This document shows, piece by piece, positions 25,141 through 38,090 of a stretch of DNA of 64,000 nucleotides. Source of the stretch: Hermatobates lingyangjiaoensis. Its lineage: Eukaryota > Arthropoda > Insecta > Hemiptera > Hermatobatidae. Under the pieces are notes generated by a model. That model saw only the letters and a program-made list of their open reading frames with translations, did not search any database and was not told the DNA's origin. Every line of letters starts with the position of its first letter. Position 1 is the stretch's first letter. Where the stretch lies: the NCBI GenBank assembly GCA_026182355.1, contig JAPFBL010000116.1:310001-374000 (forward strand), written 5' to 3'. Both the position numbers and the translations under genes were made by a program.

Positions 25141-27146
25141 TGTAAAAATAATTGTAATATTACTATGGTTGGTTTAAGGAAAAAAAAACACAAGATCCTG
25201 TTGTTTTTGGAAATTCTAGTGAAAATAAAGTATTATGTATAAATTAAATTATGGAATCTATAAAATAAATTATTTCACTTTGGTATCAATCACTGATAAT
25301 AAATATGAAACTAGGTTTTCTATTAATGACGGACTCAATCACAGTATAATTTTTAATATAGGCAAAGAACAGATAAATAGATATTATTTATCTATTATTG
25401 GTTAATGGGACATACCTATTAAATGTTTCAGAGTTGGACCAAAAATGCATATGTAAGTATTTTAGAAAATAAAGTAACACAAACCTCCAATAGGAAAGAT
25501 AAGAGAGTTTATTTCATGAAAAGCGCTCTAGGTCTCTTATTATCAGATGACAAGCTCTATTTCGATAACTACTACCATAGAATCCCAAATAGTTAGGCTA
25601 GTTATTGAGAGTTGTGGTATCGCATTTGAAATGCACGAGTTATGAGCTGCAAGCAAATGCTATTGCAATATAAATCGTAGATCATCAGATTAAAGAACAA
25701 AACGCTTTGTGATATATTCAAATGGGGAACATGCAAATAATATAGTTTACCATATGAGCTAAATATCGAAATAAATTCTCAGAAGCATCATACAAACTAT
25801 ATTTTAACTGATTTTACAACTACCTTTAAATAAAATTTGATCAAATAACTCTTGCATTATTTAATATAAATTATTTATTGCGAGAAAATCTACAGATTAC
25901 TTGGTTCCTCTAATAAAGCACGAATATCAGGGAGTCTCTTAAAAGTTAAAATATTTTTAACTAACATCCACTTATCTACACAAAGCCAAACATAAAAAAA
26001 ATTGGATGACCTACTAAATAAACATAATATCAAAATCAGTGGCAATCAATTACATTTGCTTTAATATAGTGTGATTGTCCTGCAGACAAAATATCAAACT
26101 CATAGAAAATTTATTGTATTTTAATTTACTTTAATCTGGCTAACAAAACAACTTGTCTGGTGTAACAAAATTAAAATCATAGATCTGGCGTGTAATTATT
26201 ATTGCAATGATTGCTAGTGTTATTAGACACAAGAATTCACATCAGACTCTTGCAGACTGCGGTCATATATTCTTATGTGTACATTTATTGTGTCTAATCT
26301 GAACTGCAGATTTTAAGTTCTTTAATGAAATTCAAAATTATCTTTATAGAAGTATCTCTCACTATGTTATAGCTGCGTTTTCACAAAACTTATTAAACTT
26401 TTAAACGGCATTGAACTGCATTCATATAGAATATATTCAGAGAGTTTCGTCTCTTCTAGAGAGAAGTTCCATTTTTTAATTGTAGCTTTAATTAGTAGCT
26501 GTTAAAAAAAAACGTTATTTTATAAATTTACGTTTAAGTTTTTGATTTTTTGAAAATTTCTTTCTTTCTTTACAAATTCAGGATCATTTTGAAGAAACTT
26601 TATGGACAAAAATTATACTGAATTCTCTCCACGTTGTGTCTGTTTCCATCCTTATGCATTCTGGAATTGTATGCTTCAGAAACTGGGTTTTGCAAAAGTG
26701 ATCCATCCCACGGAAGGTTTGTTTCACTCTTGACTTTTTCAACGGTCTATACATTTTCGTATAGAAAATTCGCTCTTATCCCAAAAAAGAGCCCCTTTCG
26801 TTGAAATAAAAAAGCATCCAAATGAAGTGATCACATGTGATAACCTTCAAGCCCTCTACAAAATATTCAATGAGAACTATTGTTTCTGGTATCATACAAC
26901 CAAACTATTAACTGAGCATTTTATCTTCTGCCAGTTCGAGCACAGTCTAACAGTACACTCTCAATACAAACTCATGATGTATAATCTCAAGGGCAGTACC
27001 GTCAATCATGCCTATTCTTAAAAGCAGAATGTCGGCAGTTAGTACAATTACTTAATAATATGCATCAGGATCTCTTTAATAAGAACTAATATATAAATAG
27101 TAACCAAAGAACCATGGGTTACAACAATTCAAAGCAAAAATAACTG
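25141..27146. other. AT-rich DNA without a recognised gene
   Basis: No feature can be supported. A 64-codon frame at 26827-27021 shows no domain. Confidence 0.4.
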
Positions 27147-27282
27147 GTGTAAGTATAGGATCTACCACAATTGAAAATGTGACCACTAAGGTTTTCCTTA
27201 GGGAGGGGTGGTACTACTACTACCTCCCAGAGGAAATCCTTTTGTGGTCGCAATTACATTTTCGGTGATTCTATACTTACAC
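27147..27282. mobile_element. Palindromic MITE
   Basis: The two halves of this 136-bp segment are inverted copies over nearly their full length. The left half runs GTGTAAGTATAGGATCTACC to CTTAGGGAGG and the right half runs CCTCCCAGAGGAAATCC to GATTCTATACTTACAC. The middle holds a TACTACTAC tract. The arms differ at about a dozen positions, so it is not an assembly duplication but a naturally aged foldback element. There is no coding capacity. Superfamily and target duplication are not determinable by eye. Confidence 0.75.
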
Positions 27283-27889
27283 TAATTATTATTACGATCA
27301 ATTGTTTTAATTCTCTCTATAATTCTTCGGTTAATGTATAAATGTATTAGTTTTGATTAACTGGATTTTAAAGCTTGATATCTTCTTGATATTCACGAAG
27401 CAGCTTAATTTGATTCTTTTAAAAGTCAAGAAGTTTTCTGTTTGTTAAGAAAAGTTTTTGAATCAGTTGTTTTGCCCTTCAGTTGAGTACATTGTTCCTT
27501 ATGAAGATATTTTGTGATATATTTACAAACTTCTCATGTTACTACAGGTAGAATTTAATTCTTCTCATATTTAAGCAGGACCCTTGAGAGGAAAAAAAAT
27601 AAGCCGGTGCAAGACCTTTTCAGTGCCCCTCTTTCCAACACTGGTCATATTGAGATAATTCAGTTGCACTAAATTGTTCTGAGTAATAAAGAATCTTATT
27701 AAAAGATCCGACGATTTATAAAATCAAATACAAGTAAAGAAGCTCTAAATTTTATTGAATGATTATTAGCTTCATCAAATTTGAAGTACTCTCAGTCGAA
27801 AAGTGATATACTGTATTCATTATGGTTTCCCATAAGCATAAAAATTTATGGATGATTGCCCATTTGAATTTTTGACTTTGATAATCATG
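27283..27889. other. AT-rich DNA without a recognised gene
   Basis: No supported feature. Confidence 0.4.
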
Positions 27890-28560
27890 TGCCTTCTATA
27901 AGGGTCTCTCATGGGCACCTGGTGTGGCCCACCGGCTGCACGTCCTTTTGTATTTAGTGTAATACTAATGTTGAAATATTTCACATGTTTATAAAATATT
28001 TATAGTATGGCAATACGTAATACAAAATTTTAGTTCTCATCCATGTTGGGCAGACTCTTAGATCGATGTGTGAGAAGCAGTAACTTCTCGGGAGGATGCC
28101 TGCTTAGCATACCGGGCAGCTAGAGCCCCCAAACCTCTACCAGTGGAAACGGATCCTGAACTCAGCTGAATGGACTGGACAACTAGTACTTGCCTGGTAG
28201 AGGCTTTGACTTTTGGTGTGATCTCAGTGTGGGGACGATTATATACCAGCCCTCTCTTGAGTCCTTTATATTAGGAATAGAGAGACCTAGAGGCTCTATA
28301 CCTTGACACGATCCAGGCGACGTTTAGCCATCAAGAGATTACCAAACTCTCTATGAGTCATTCACTATGGTACTAAAGACTCCCTATAATGAGGCCCTCA
28401 TACTCGTAGGTCAAATGAACTATCAGTAGCAGGCCCTCGTCCCGGGATAAAGGGCATTGCCGTCTTCGAAAGGGGACGAACGAGTTCTTATGAATCCTGT
28501 GATAGTCCTTAAACTGTAAGGCATATGTAGGTAAGCCTGGCCCATTTACAACATTTTAGG
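27890..28560. other. GC-richer island of unknown nature
   Basis: About 670 bp with mixed composition inside strongly AT-rich DNA: for example CCTGGTGTGGCCCACCGGCT near 27920, GCATACCGGGCAGCTAGAGC near 28110, CAGGCCCTCGTCCCGGGATA near 28431, and GAAAGGGGACGAACGAG near 28470. It has low homopolymer content and sharp edges, but no open frame of useful length in any phase, no tRNA or rRNA match that I recognise, and no terminal repeats. It could be a decayed part of a retroelement (for example a 5' region), a noncoding RNA gene or a conserved element. Confidence 0.4.
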
Positions 28561-29179
28561 TATATTGAATGGCCAGAGAAGTGGTTTATAATTAGTAGCC
28601 GTTTCATATAAAAAAAAGATATATAATCTTTCCCAAAATCAAGAGGTTCTTAAACACACCAGAAGTAAATCTGATATTAACACTTTTTAAAGGGCACAAC
28701 ATGTAGATGGTTACAACACCTTTGTTTGACAGCTATCCATCACACGCTGGAAAACATAATAAAGCATATGGTTGATCTGGGCAACTTTGATATTTTTAAG
28801 AATGAAATACTCTTCACATCATATTAACCCTTGAAAATATATTTCCATAACTTTTTTTGACATTAAATAGCAATTTATTTTGTATTAATTCTGATAAAAA
28901 TTTCCAAATGTATGTGAAAAAATACTAAATAAATAATAATAAATATAAATATTTTATAGCAATAATTATATAACATGGGTTACTTGATAATTCATTATCC
29001 CAAATTTATAATTCCATTTTTACAGCTTTATTGCGTTTTACAACAGTATTGAACTTTTTGTTGTTGTAACATAGTAATTTTATGTTGATTTTATGGATGA
29101 AACTTTATTGGTCTAGAGACAAACGTCCAGGGTAAATAAGTTGTTTCTGAAGTCATAAAATCAAAAATGTTTTTATCTC
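28561..29179. other. AT-rich DNA without a recognised gene
   Basis: No supported feature. Confidence 0.4.
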
Positions 29180-29600
29180 ATTCCCTCAAATAGTGCTTTT
29201 GTTGGGCATAATTCCAATATGATCTGTCATACGGAGAAACCTGTATCATTCCAATAAGCTTTTAGAATCAATCATAATATGAAATTTTCAAACTTTTTTC
29301 TAACTAAGGTTTTAATTAATTTCGCTACATTGTAGAGTTTCTACACTGTGTTTTTAGTATCTTAGGAGACAAAGAAACTTGTCTTTAATCACAAATTGGG
29401 CAAAGAAGTGCTTTTTTTATTAAGAAATACAGCCTACATGCAATAAGACACATGCACACCGTAGGGTCCATTTTACAGGTGAAATATGAAGTAGATTCAT
29501 TTAATGGAGTTTACCAGTACCCCACGCACAGACATCATCTATAAAATGTTAAAAATAGACCTAATACATGTCAATCCGTCAAAATCATGAGATTAAAAGT
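29180..29600. repeat. Unnamed dispersed repeat, copy 2
   Basis: This copy shows both halves of the family. The first half (29190-29280) has AGTGCTTTTGTTGGGCATAA, then TATGATCTGTCATACGG and AGAATCAATCATAA. It matches 50330-50415 (GGTGCTATTGTTAGATATAA, TATGATCCGTCAAGCCG, AGAATCAATCGTAAG). The second half (29525-29600) has the ACAGACATCATC and CAATCCGTCAAAATC words of copy 1. The two halves are about 250 bp apart here. Divergence between copies is substantial. Confidence 0.6.
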
Positions 29601-32600
29601 TTCTGTATAGTAAAGCAGTAAAGTATTACCGAGTTTTCAAAATATTTCTAATGTATAATAAATAACAAACAAAAAAAATAATCTGCATCTAATATATATT
29701 CTTTTAGTTTATTCTTAGAAAATCTAAAAAATAAATCAATACGAAAATAGAGACATCAAGAGATAAAGTGCAGTAATAGAGTTGTTGATTTTATCTACTG
29801 ACCTGTTGTTTTCAGCTTAATTTCCGGTTTTTATCAGTCTACTGAAATCGATATTATACCCCTGTTTTTATTATTTTGATATTAATTAACTTACTATTAT
29901 AATTCAAAGCTCAAAATTTAACCTTTTATTCAAATATTATACTGATGATAACGATACCCATTTTTTAAGTTCAGGACGATAAAATATAAATGTTTAAATG
30001 ATACTTTAAATTAGTAGTTGCAAATATTTCTCCTGTAAAGTTAATTTAATTTAACTAACATCAATGAGCTTTTGTCATTGAATGAACAAGGGAAGTAAAT
30101 ATTGATGATTGAGAATTTTTGAGAATAATCTTTGTAAAAAGATTTGAGTTTGACTAAAAACAAATGAATGAACTATGTTAGATGAAAATAATTATGAATT
30201 TGACTGGCTATAAAATTGATACATTATTCATGCAAGAAATTTGATGTTTGCCAATCAATGATGTATTGTAATCTAAAAAGGCTATTAAAAATGATCAGTT
30301 AAAATCATTAAGGGGCAAAAGCAAACGTCTGTTTATGTTTATTATATGAAATACACTTATTTATGTAAATCTCTAACCAAAATAATATAGTTATTCAATT
30401 CAAGGCTAACTGCTATTGCTTTGACGTAATGCTATGACATACAACTGAATTGTATTAAAATATATTATGTATGCGATATCGTAGACAAACATTCTGATTG
30501 CTTAGTTAATGATGCTAAATTTATATTTAAAGTAAAATATTATGCTCCTTGGCCTTCGCTCTTATAGGTAGGTTACCAAGTCAATATCAGGCCCAAAGAT
30601 CTCACATATTAACTGACACAATATGGATAAACCACTTCATAAGGAAGAATGAATTTATTCAATCAAGAAGGATTCTTGATGGTACACAAAAACCATAAGT
30701 AACAAAGTATTTGTATTTATACTTGTTTTTACTATCTTGCTGATATCAAGAACATTACTATAAGGTTTAATTCCAAGATAAACTTGCAAACAAATTTGAA
30801 ACTGTTGATCTAAAATTGATGGATCCATTAAGTTCTTAGGACTATGATCCTATACAATGATAGTTTGTGTTATATCACACGACAGTATAAAATCAAAAAT
30901 TAGTGTAAACATTTACTCTTGAGACCAATAAGTGCAATGGTCTACTTATGTTTGTTAGTACAAAATCTACTTACGTAAAGGTCTTACACTGCAGTGTAAA
31001 CATTGATTAGAAATGGTGGAGAAGCCTAAAATAAAAGATATTCGCAACAACTCGATGATTCATTGATCTACTTGTCTTCTGGAACAAGACCTGATAAAAA
31101 CATTCCTGGATATTATTTCGAAATAGATTACGTAATAATTACATCAGGAGACACTGCAATCATGGGTTACAGATTTCTAAGCATCTAAAGTAGCAATAGG
31201 TCCTACTCCCTAAAATACCCATGAAGTGATGGTGACTTGGGTAGTCAGGATACACAGTATTTCATTTGGGAAACCACTAGTCTGAACCAAAAAAAAAAAC
31301 AAACAAACCCTGCTTTTTCACTACAACATTTGAGTCAAATTACATTCCGTTAGTGAAAATGTAAAAGAGTTCAATTGGCTAACGTCTCTTGTGGACGATC
31401 TGAGGTTACCAATGTCCATATCCATCTCGAATTACAAGAACAAAAAAAATGTGAAAATTTTAATAAAGTCAAAAAATGAATTCAGTAAATATTGCCTCTA
31501 ATGATAATCATATCGAAGATGATACAATTTTTTCCAATAAGTATGCACAGCAGATCAAGATGAAGACATGCTAACCAAGGTGCTTCTCTTATCATCACCA
31601 CATAAACACACAAAATAATTCTATTGCACAATACCTGTACTCTTCAGCAGAGTTTGAAAAAATTACTGTAATTTAGTATACTAACTTCCAGTTAGTATAA
31701 CTAACTATCCAGTTAGTATAGGTTATACTAACATAATTTAGTATGTTTCCACACAGACCATATTTTAATGCTTCTTAACTAACCGTATACAGTGTAAATT
31801 TCCATTAATTACTGATTTAACACAATTGGAATAAAAAATATATTGATAAAATTGATCTTTTTTTAAATATATCATTTATTCTTTGAACTGTTTTAGTGAG
31901 TCTATTTGCTAAGTTGTGATCTCATCAAGTTAAAGTGCACTTAGCATGCTAATTCAGTTTGTCAAGTCTTTTTATAAAGATTTTAATCAGACGGCTTTCA
32001 TTGATTTGAATTTTAAAACCCAATTTTTAATATTATGCAAATTGCCTTATCAATATTGTCAATTTACTGAAATAACAAATTAAATTTCAACATTAAACGT
32101 TATCCATTTCTCTAGAGCATCGGGATGAAAATTGGTAAATAGTTAATATATTTGCTAACATTCTTTAATAAAAAAAAACTACTAAATATTGGCTACATTC
32201 ACAAAGTAAGCCTCAGTTGGAAAGTAAAAACAAAATAAATATATAAAGAAAAATCTGGCAGGCTTACACTCAACATTGCTGTATGAAAATATCGAATCAC
32301 TGAACATTGAATTACACCTGGCTTTATTTTAATATGACTACCCTTTACGAAAACATTAAACCACATATCCAAATAATTTCTTACTGCTTAGCTAATGCAT
32401 TTTTACTTAGCTATTCCAGTTTAGTTATTCTTCTAAAGACACTACAACGTTTTTGTGTATCTCTTATCTTATCTTGAGATACTTTATCGTATCTTGAGAA
32501 TCTTATTTTAGAAATTAGGGTGACGTGGTATTTTAGTGTACTTTGTTTTCTTTGGGAAAGGTGTAAAGATGTATTAGTTGATTTTTTTATCAAAACTTGT

Positions 32601-33237
32601 CAACAATAAAAAAGGCATGCAGATAAGCTCAAAGGCAGTACTAATAACCATTCCTCTTCTTATAATATCATGGCAATTGGCTTATCATTGTCTAATGTTA
32701 ACTTGATTTTTTAGAGTTAATCACAACCAAATACTAAGATAAGGATGATAGAACATCTCCCTGGAGACAGCCATTGTGGTCACCATAAAATATAGACTAT
32801 ACTCCAACTAATTGTTGTTGCGTTAGATTGTTGTAACTCTAACCTATTTTATAGTATTCATTCTGTATTATTACATCTGTATTACATACATTACATTTGT
32901 GTTGATTCAATGGCGTGCTATCAAAAGCTGAAGGCGTGCTTCCTTCAGAATTTGTTTTAAAGAAAAGCCTTACAAATTTTATGATTTTATTGACCAAACT
33001 ATCATAAAGGCTTTTTAGTAGACATGCTGTAACCATTTGAATATAGGGAACAACACTATCTATTAGTGTAAATTGTATTCATTATTTTTAATGAGTTAAT
33101 TCTGTCAATTTTCAATACCTTTGAAATTCGACGTAGATATTTTACAATTAAGAAATGTCAAACGAGTTAAAACAATCTGTTTGATACAAAAGGTCAGTTA
33201 AATAAATTACAATTATTATTATTTCTTCACAAATATG
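29601..33237. other. More than three kilobases without a recognised gene
   Basis: AT-rich DNA. Around 31676-31740 the word AGTTAGTATA recurs in both orientations, giving a local hairpin-rich patch. Short frames at 32411-32593 and 32839-33036 have no recognisable domain. Confidence 0.4.
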
Positions 33238-33268
33238 AAGATGAATTTATCTCAGATAAATTCATCTT
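33238..33268. repeat. Perfect short palindrome, 15-bp arms
   Basis: AAGATGAATTTATCT, one C, and its exact reverse complement. Function unknown. Confidence 0.8.
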
Positions 33269-34607
33269 ATGCCCCACGTCATATACTTGATGTATTTTAG
33301 TTTGAAAACTTCTTTTTGTTTCTTTCCGTTATCCTCCATGTCAAAATGTCATTTGCCTTGCATTATTGTCTTCTAAATATTCTGAAAGGATAGCCTAGTT
33401 ATTCATGGAACATATCAAAAAACAGCATTCCATACTAAAAGGGAGAAAAAAATTAAATATACAAAGTATAATATTCTTCAGAATGCTTTAGAAGACGAAC
33501 TAGGTCATACTAGGAAGGCAGGTAAGAAGGTAAGTCAGCTTATACGCCTAGTATTATTAGGAATGTCTGTGCTACAAACAAAATAATGCTTTACTTACTT
33601 AACCTACCGACTTTGAATCATGTAGTTAACTGCATGCTTGGCTACAATACAATTTAAATTGCATTCCATACATGATTAAAAACTCTGTCTAGTCCATTCT
33701 ATTCCAACCAGTTTAATTTGTTGACCTATGTTTAAGCTTACGTCAAATAAATCAACTTTCTAAATTTTACAATAATATGATTAATTTTGTAAAAAATGTA
33801 TAACAAATATTATGATAAATATGTGGGTAAAATTAATTATGAGTACCGTATCCCTACCAATGTATATTCGTCCCGCCTTTGAAGTGTAGCTGAGCATCAA
33901 ACCAATGATGTGCGAACAGTAAATGTCAATATTCAACATGATATGAGTTGGGAATCTATTGATCCTTAGTCAATTTGCTAACAATGATGAAAAAAAATTG
34001 TCAACCCATCCAAATCTCCTTCTTCGGGAACTGAATCCAACACACAATCTTTCCAACCCATGAATTCTAATAGCTGCCTTTTCAGCTAAATATGACAACC
34101 AGATGTTTTATAAATTATACAGTACCTCAGACAATGCAAAGCCACAAGACGATACGACCACGAATACGACTCCTTTCCCTAAAAGACTCACGTCCCCATT
34201 ATAGACAATGTTTACAGGCCTAAACAAAAACAGCAGGATGAGAATTTAGCAGTAGTGAGCCTCTGGTTTGAAACTGTTAATTATGATGTGCACTGTTGTG
34301 CATGGAAATATTCGTTGGTTGTTGGTCGTTAGACACGGAGATGAACACAGGCTTACGCTTTGGTGACGATACCGTGGTCAATTCACATAATTTTTAGTCG
34401 TATAAGACATGTGTCAAGACCAATATGGATATGCATGTATTCAGTGGTCTCGACACATAATTACTAAATGCTGAGATAAACTCAAACATGATAAATTGTC
34501 CCGCAACACGTGCTGACCACGTCACGGCACTCCTTGAATGCGACACATTTACTAATTGATGGGCCGGTGGACACTCTACCAAATGTTAGCCAACTCCTAG
34601 TCAATTC
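33269..34607. other. Unassigned DNA, partly less AT-biased
   Basis: From about 33840 the sequence is less AT-rich than its surroundings (33850-33910, 34010-34230, 34320-34600). No frame or repeat can be assigned. The stretch ends at a TA microsatellite. Confidence 0.35.
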
Positions 34608-34615
34608 ATATATAT

Positions 34616-34646
<31 letters not shown>

Positions 34647-34647
34647 T
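34608..34647. repeat. (TA)n microsatellite
   Basis: An alternating TA tract directly to the left of the inverted PLE-type repeat. A second TA tract (about 34890-34906) borders the other side. Confidence 0.9.
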
Positions 34648-34680
34648 GTAAAAGTTGGAAGCAGTCCTTCATTTAAACAT

Positions 34681-34891
34681 ATATTGTTAAATAACGCCCC
34701 ATTTTGGCTTGTATCTGCTTCTTACACAATTTCTCCAGTTTCCGGAATTCCTTCCTCGTCTCTTCATTAAAACTATAAAGAGACGTTTTAAGTTTTAAGT
34801 TTTAATGAAGAGACGAGGAAGGAATTCCGGAAACTGGAGAAATTGTGTAAGAAGCAGATACAAGCCAAATATGGGGCGTTATTTAACAATA
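34681..34891. repeat. Large inverted repeat, about 94-bp arms
   Basis: The left arm, 34681-34774, is the reverse complement of the right arm, 34798-34891, with one 1-nt gap (CCCCATTTTGG against CCCCATATTTGG). The spacer is 23 nt. Both sides border TA tracts. The left arm plus its upstream flank matches the repeat at 660-805, so the inverted repeat was built from a dispersed family and not from local sequence. The right arm read on plus is coding-like. Confidence 0.9.
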
Positions 34892-34982
34892 TATATATAT
34901 ATATATTCACTGATAAAACGAAATACGATCCAAACTGGACACAATACGAGTTCGAGATTAACAAAGAGCAACACACAAAGTA
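34802..34982 (+). pseudogene. Coding-like fragment, possibly the N-terminal region of a Penelope-like ORF
   Basis: A plus-strand frame with no ATG runs open for about 60 codons to a TAA at 34981. It reads FNEETRKEFRKLEKLCKKQI, then KYGALFNN, crosses the TA tract, and continues TDKTKYDPNWTQYEFEINKE. It is rich in Lys and Glu and looks like real coding sequence in a region otherwise full of stops. The block QYEFEINKEQ may correspond to NYELTINMER in the minus-strand fragment at 54549-54752, which is likewise next to a PLE-type terminal motif. I suggest a PLE N-terminal region, which is helical and charged in that family, but similarity to a known protein was not established. Confidence 0.4.
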
Positions 34983-35134
34983 ACCCAATCGCACCTACGG
35001 TTACTTGCCGTTGCGCCTACAACGTGCTTGGTCTCCCATTCTCTTTTCTCCTGAGGACGGATTACCCGAAAATTTGAGTCTGTAAGTGTGTTTCCCTACT
35101 TTGTGTGTTGCTCTTTGTTAATCTCGAACTCGTG
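34945..35134 (+). repeat. Inverted repeat enclosing a Penelope-type terminal motif
   Basis: About 37 bp at 34945-34982 (GAGTTCGAGATTAACAAAG and onward) recur inverted at 35097-35134. Between them, on plus, is CGTGCTTGGTCTCCCATTCT, then CTCCTGAGGACGGATTACCC, then GAAAATTTGAGTCTGTAAGT (35048-35087). It has a CTGAGGA box, a CGG/CCG hairpin and CGAAA. The same sequence, diverged, is at 54490-54560, including CGTGCTTGGTCTC and CGAAAATTTGAG. The inverted arm on the right means that a PLE-type end is joined to the start of another copy in opposite orientation, an arrangement known for PLE insertions. Confidence 0.65.
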
Positions 35135-37369
35135 TATATATATATATATATTACATAATACATGCCATATTTTTAAGGCAATAGCAGTGCGGATATGGAT
35201 AGGCAAATTATTCCAATCATGTGACATATTTAGGTAACAATGATAGCATAGATATGCATTTATACATAACACAAAATAGTTCGCATTAATTAGAATATAA
35301 TTATAGTGTTAATTAGTTCCCACTAATGTATCACAATAGTTTTGATATTCATGGTTATAATCATATGCATTCAAGCTAAAAAAAATACTTGATACACCTA
35401 CACCTTGATCACAGAATTATATTCACAACATACCTATGCATTCAAAGGGATCTACTTTGAATCAAAATCAAAGGGATACACTTATGTCAAATCGTATGTC
35501 CAGCACAAGCCATTCATAGAAATAGTAGATCATATTTCTACTATGAAATCATATTAAGTGAAATGAAGTCATTTCACTTATGCCTCGCATACACTTTCTG
35601 TGTGCCTTTTTTGATATTTACGTTTAATTTGATTAAAGCCCAGAGAACGACAAAAGACAAAGCTAAGGTAAGTCTATTTTGAGCGCACTACTATTCTTGC
35701 TTATTTAGTACTAGACATTTGTGCAAACTGCCCTCCTATTCAATCTTTCTTCATCTTATCTGTTCATCGTCTTCACCTTGCATATATACAATACTAATTT
35801 GGTCAGATTCTGTTATATAACATGAATCCAGGGTGTTTCAGTTCTCAGCTTTTCGTTGGAGGGAATTCTCCATTCATAATTTCTTTTCCATGCATCTCTC
35901 TAGTAATCTCACAAAACGCACTAGCCATATCGGCCGTTTTGACTGATAAACAATACAATAATTTCTTTCCTTAAGACATCAAAAGTTGATCATTCTTTCA
36001 TATATTTGAAGTAAAAACTAAGAAATATAGAATTTTTATAGATGTAATATAATAATGTTCGTCAATACAATAACTGTATGAACAAAAAGGAGTAAACTGA
36101 ACAAATTCTAGAACTTAGTATGGACAGATAACTCAATATGTATTGTCTACAGAAATAAATAATGATTAACAATATCAGGAAAACCATGTTTAATTCGCTG
36201 ACTAAAACCAATATATTGCTTTAATGCTACTGTAATCAGTTATTTGTGAAATATGCGCATTATAGGGTAAAAACCTTATTACAGTGGTACCCTAGACTCC
36301 CCAGCATAGATTTGAACCTGAATAAGATACTACGTGTACAAAACGAGTTTTTTAGCTTATGCAACATAAGTTGATTTAAATTTTTACCCTACTCTTAATA
36401 TATTGATAAAAATACATTAATAACTCAGTAACAAGAATTCTAAGAAAGAAAAACGCAAATTGTAAGTTGTAGGAGGCTTTGACTGTTAGAAAAGTTTTTC
36501 CCTTAAATTAATGAGCATGCATTCAAGAATCATCTAGTAAAATAATTGTAATAAACAATTAATTGGAAAATCATTCTTAATATATATTTTTAAATAAAAT
36601 CTATAATTTTTTTAAATTATAGTCTTTCACTTTAATGTGTTTACAGAAAGCAAAGGGCAATAACTGGAACTTAGTTAAGCTTGCCCGTGTTAAAAAAAAT
36701 CCAAACTCTGTATTTCATTTAATCAGCATTAATCTAATCTACAAGAGCCTCTATTAGGATTGAATGACCGAGGTATAGTTGAACGCACGGAAAACAAAAT
36801 GGCATGCGATTGAAAGATAGATTCTTATTCTTAAAGCTAGTTCTTGAAAGACCAACAGCTTTTCATTCATACATTTATATAATTCTCTTAACACCTGTAT
36901 GATCAAAAGTTTGAATAGAGGTAACAAAACCTATTTCTAAGACATAGTAATATCCTTTTGGAGTTGATCTCCGAATAGAACTGGCCTGAATGACTCCAGA
37001 AGAGGTCCTCAATAGGGCTCTTCTGTATCCCTAATCAAACCTTATATAAGGATCTCAATTTTCTTCTATCCACAGCTCTTCAATAAAACGTATATATACT
37101 TTTTCTATTCCAATCACTTTCATTCCCGAAACTTTATCTTTAATCCTTCTTTTTGACAGATTAGATAATGTATGATTGAAAGAACATCCGGAGGTATATT
37201 ACAGTGACAATTAATATACAATTACGGTTCGTAAGAATAAATGGATACATATTGTTTCAATATATTCTGTTACATAAACAGAATTGTAAATAAAGCTAGG
37301 CCTTCTAATTATCATTGGCATAGTTTTAATAGTAAGAAACAGTAAGATTAAAGTGTGGGTGAACCTGGA
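35135..37369. other. Two kilobases without a recognised gene
   Basis: Begins with a short TA tract (35136-35151). The rest is AT-rich, with small hairpins such as AGTGAAATGAAGTCATTTCA at about 35559. No gene is supported. Confidence 0.4.
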
Positions 37370-38090
37370 CAAATTATTATTTCACTATCAGTGTATGAGC
37401 AGCCTATCCGTAGAAAAGCACACTACATTTGTATCACAGTACATTGTTCTGTGGCCTCGATGCCTAGGCGTGTACAAAATATTAGTATTTCACCATTTGT
37501 GTTCAACAACGTCACCATCACATTGAAAAATTGTTTCGAAACACATTCCTTTTCATCTTAATGTGTTTGTGTAGCAGGTAAACATAGGGTCACCAACAAT
37601 GAATACCATGGTATGATCGTAGGAGTAACACTACATACTTGTGGAGAACACATTACTATGTAACTTCAATGAGCGGATGGAGCTCACTAAAACTTGGAAA
37701 TAGAGGAGCCCGGTCCTATAATGTGTCACGATTAATGTATAATGGTATCACCATCATTATGTAAGATTAGCGCTCCACATTCCTGTGAAAACACATTATT
37801 TCGTCCTCTCAATTCGTGAGCATAGTATAACATATTACTGAGTTACCATCAGTGTGTAAGGGTGTACCATCATAGAGTAAGAGTAGAAGTCTACAATTAG
37901 TGGCACAAAAAATTGTTTTATCGCCTCAATCCAAGGGTGTTGAGCAACAATTTACTGTTTTACCATAAACGCATAATGGTTTTAGAATCATATCATAGAA
38001 GTAGCATGTTACAAAAGTGTCATAACACATTATTGGGTCAGCCCAATGATAATGTAGACCATCATAAAGTCCAAACTTAAAAGTATAACA
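37370..38090. repeat. Degenerate tandem repeat, about 105-137-bp unit
   Basis: An ACATT-box followed by a TCAAT(G) block recurs at about 37444, 37548, 37653, 37790, 37911 and 38027. Examples are ACATTATTTCGTCCTCTCAA at 37790, ATTGTTTTATCGCCTCAATC at 37913 and ACATTATTGGGTCAGCCCAA at 38028. Between boxes the word CACCATCA(T/G)..GTGTAA recurs. The units are diverged and of uneven length, so this is an old local array. Open frames inside it (37355-37561, 37926-38144) are incidental. Confidence 0.55.
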
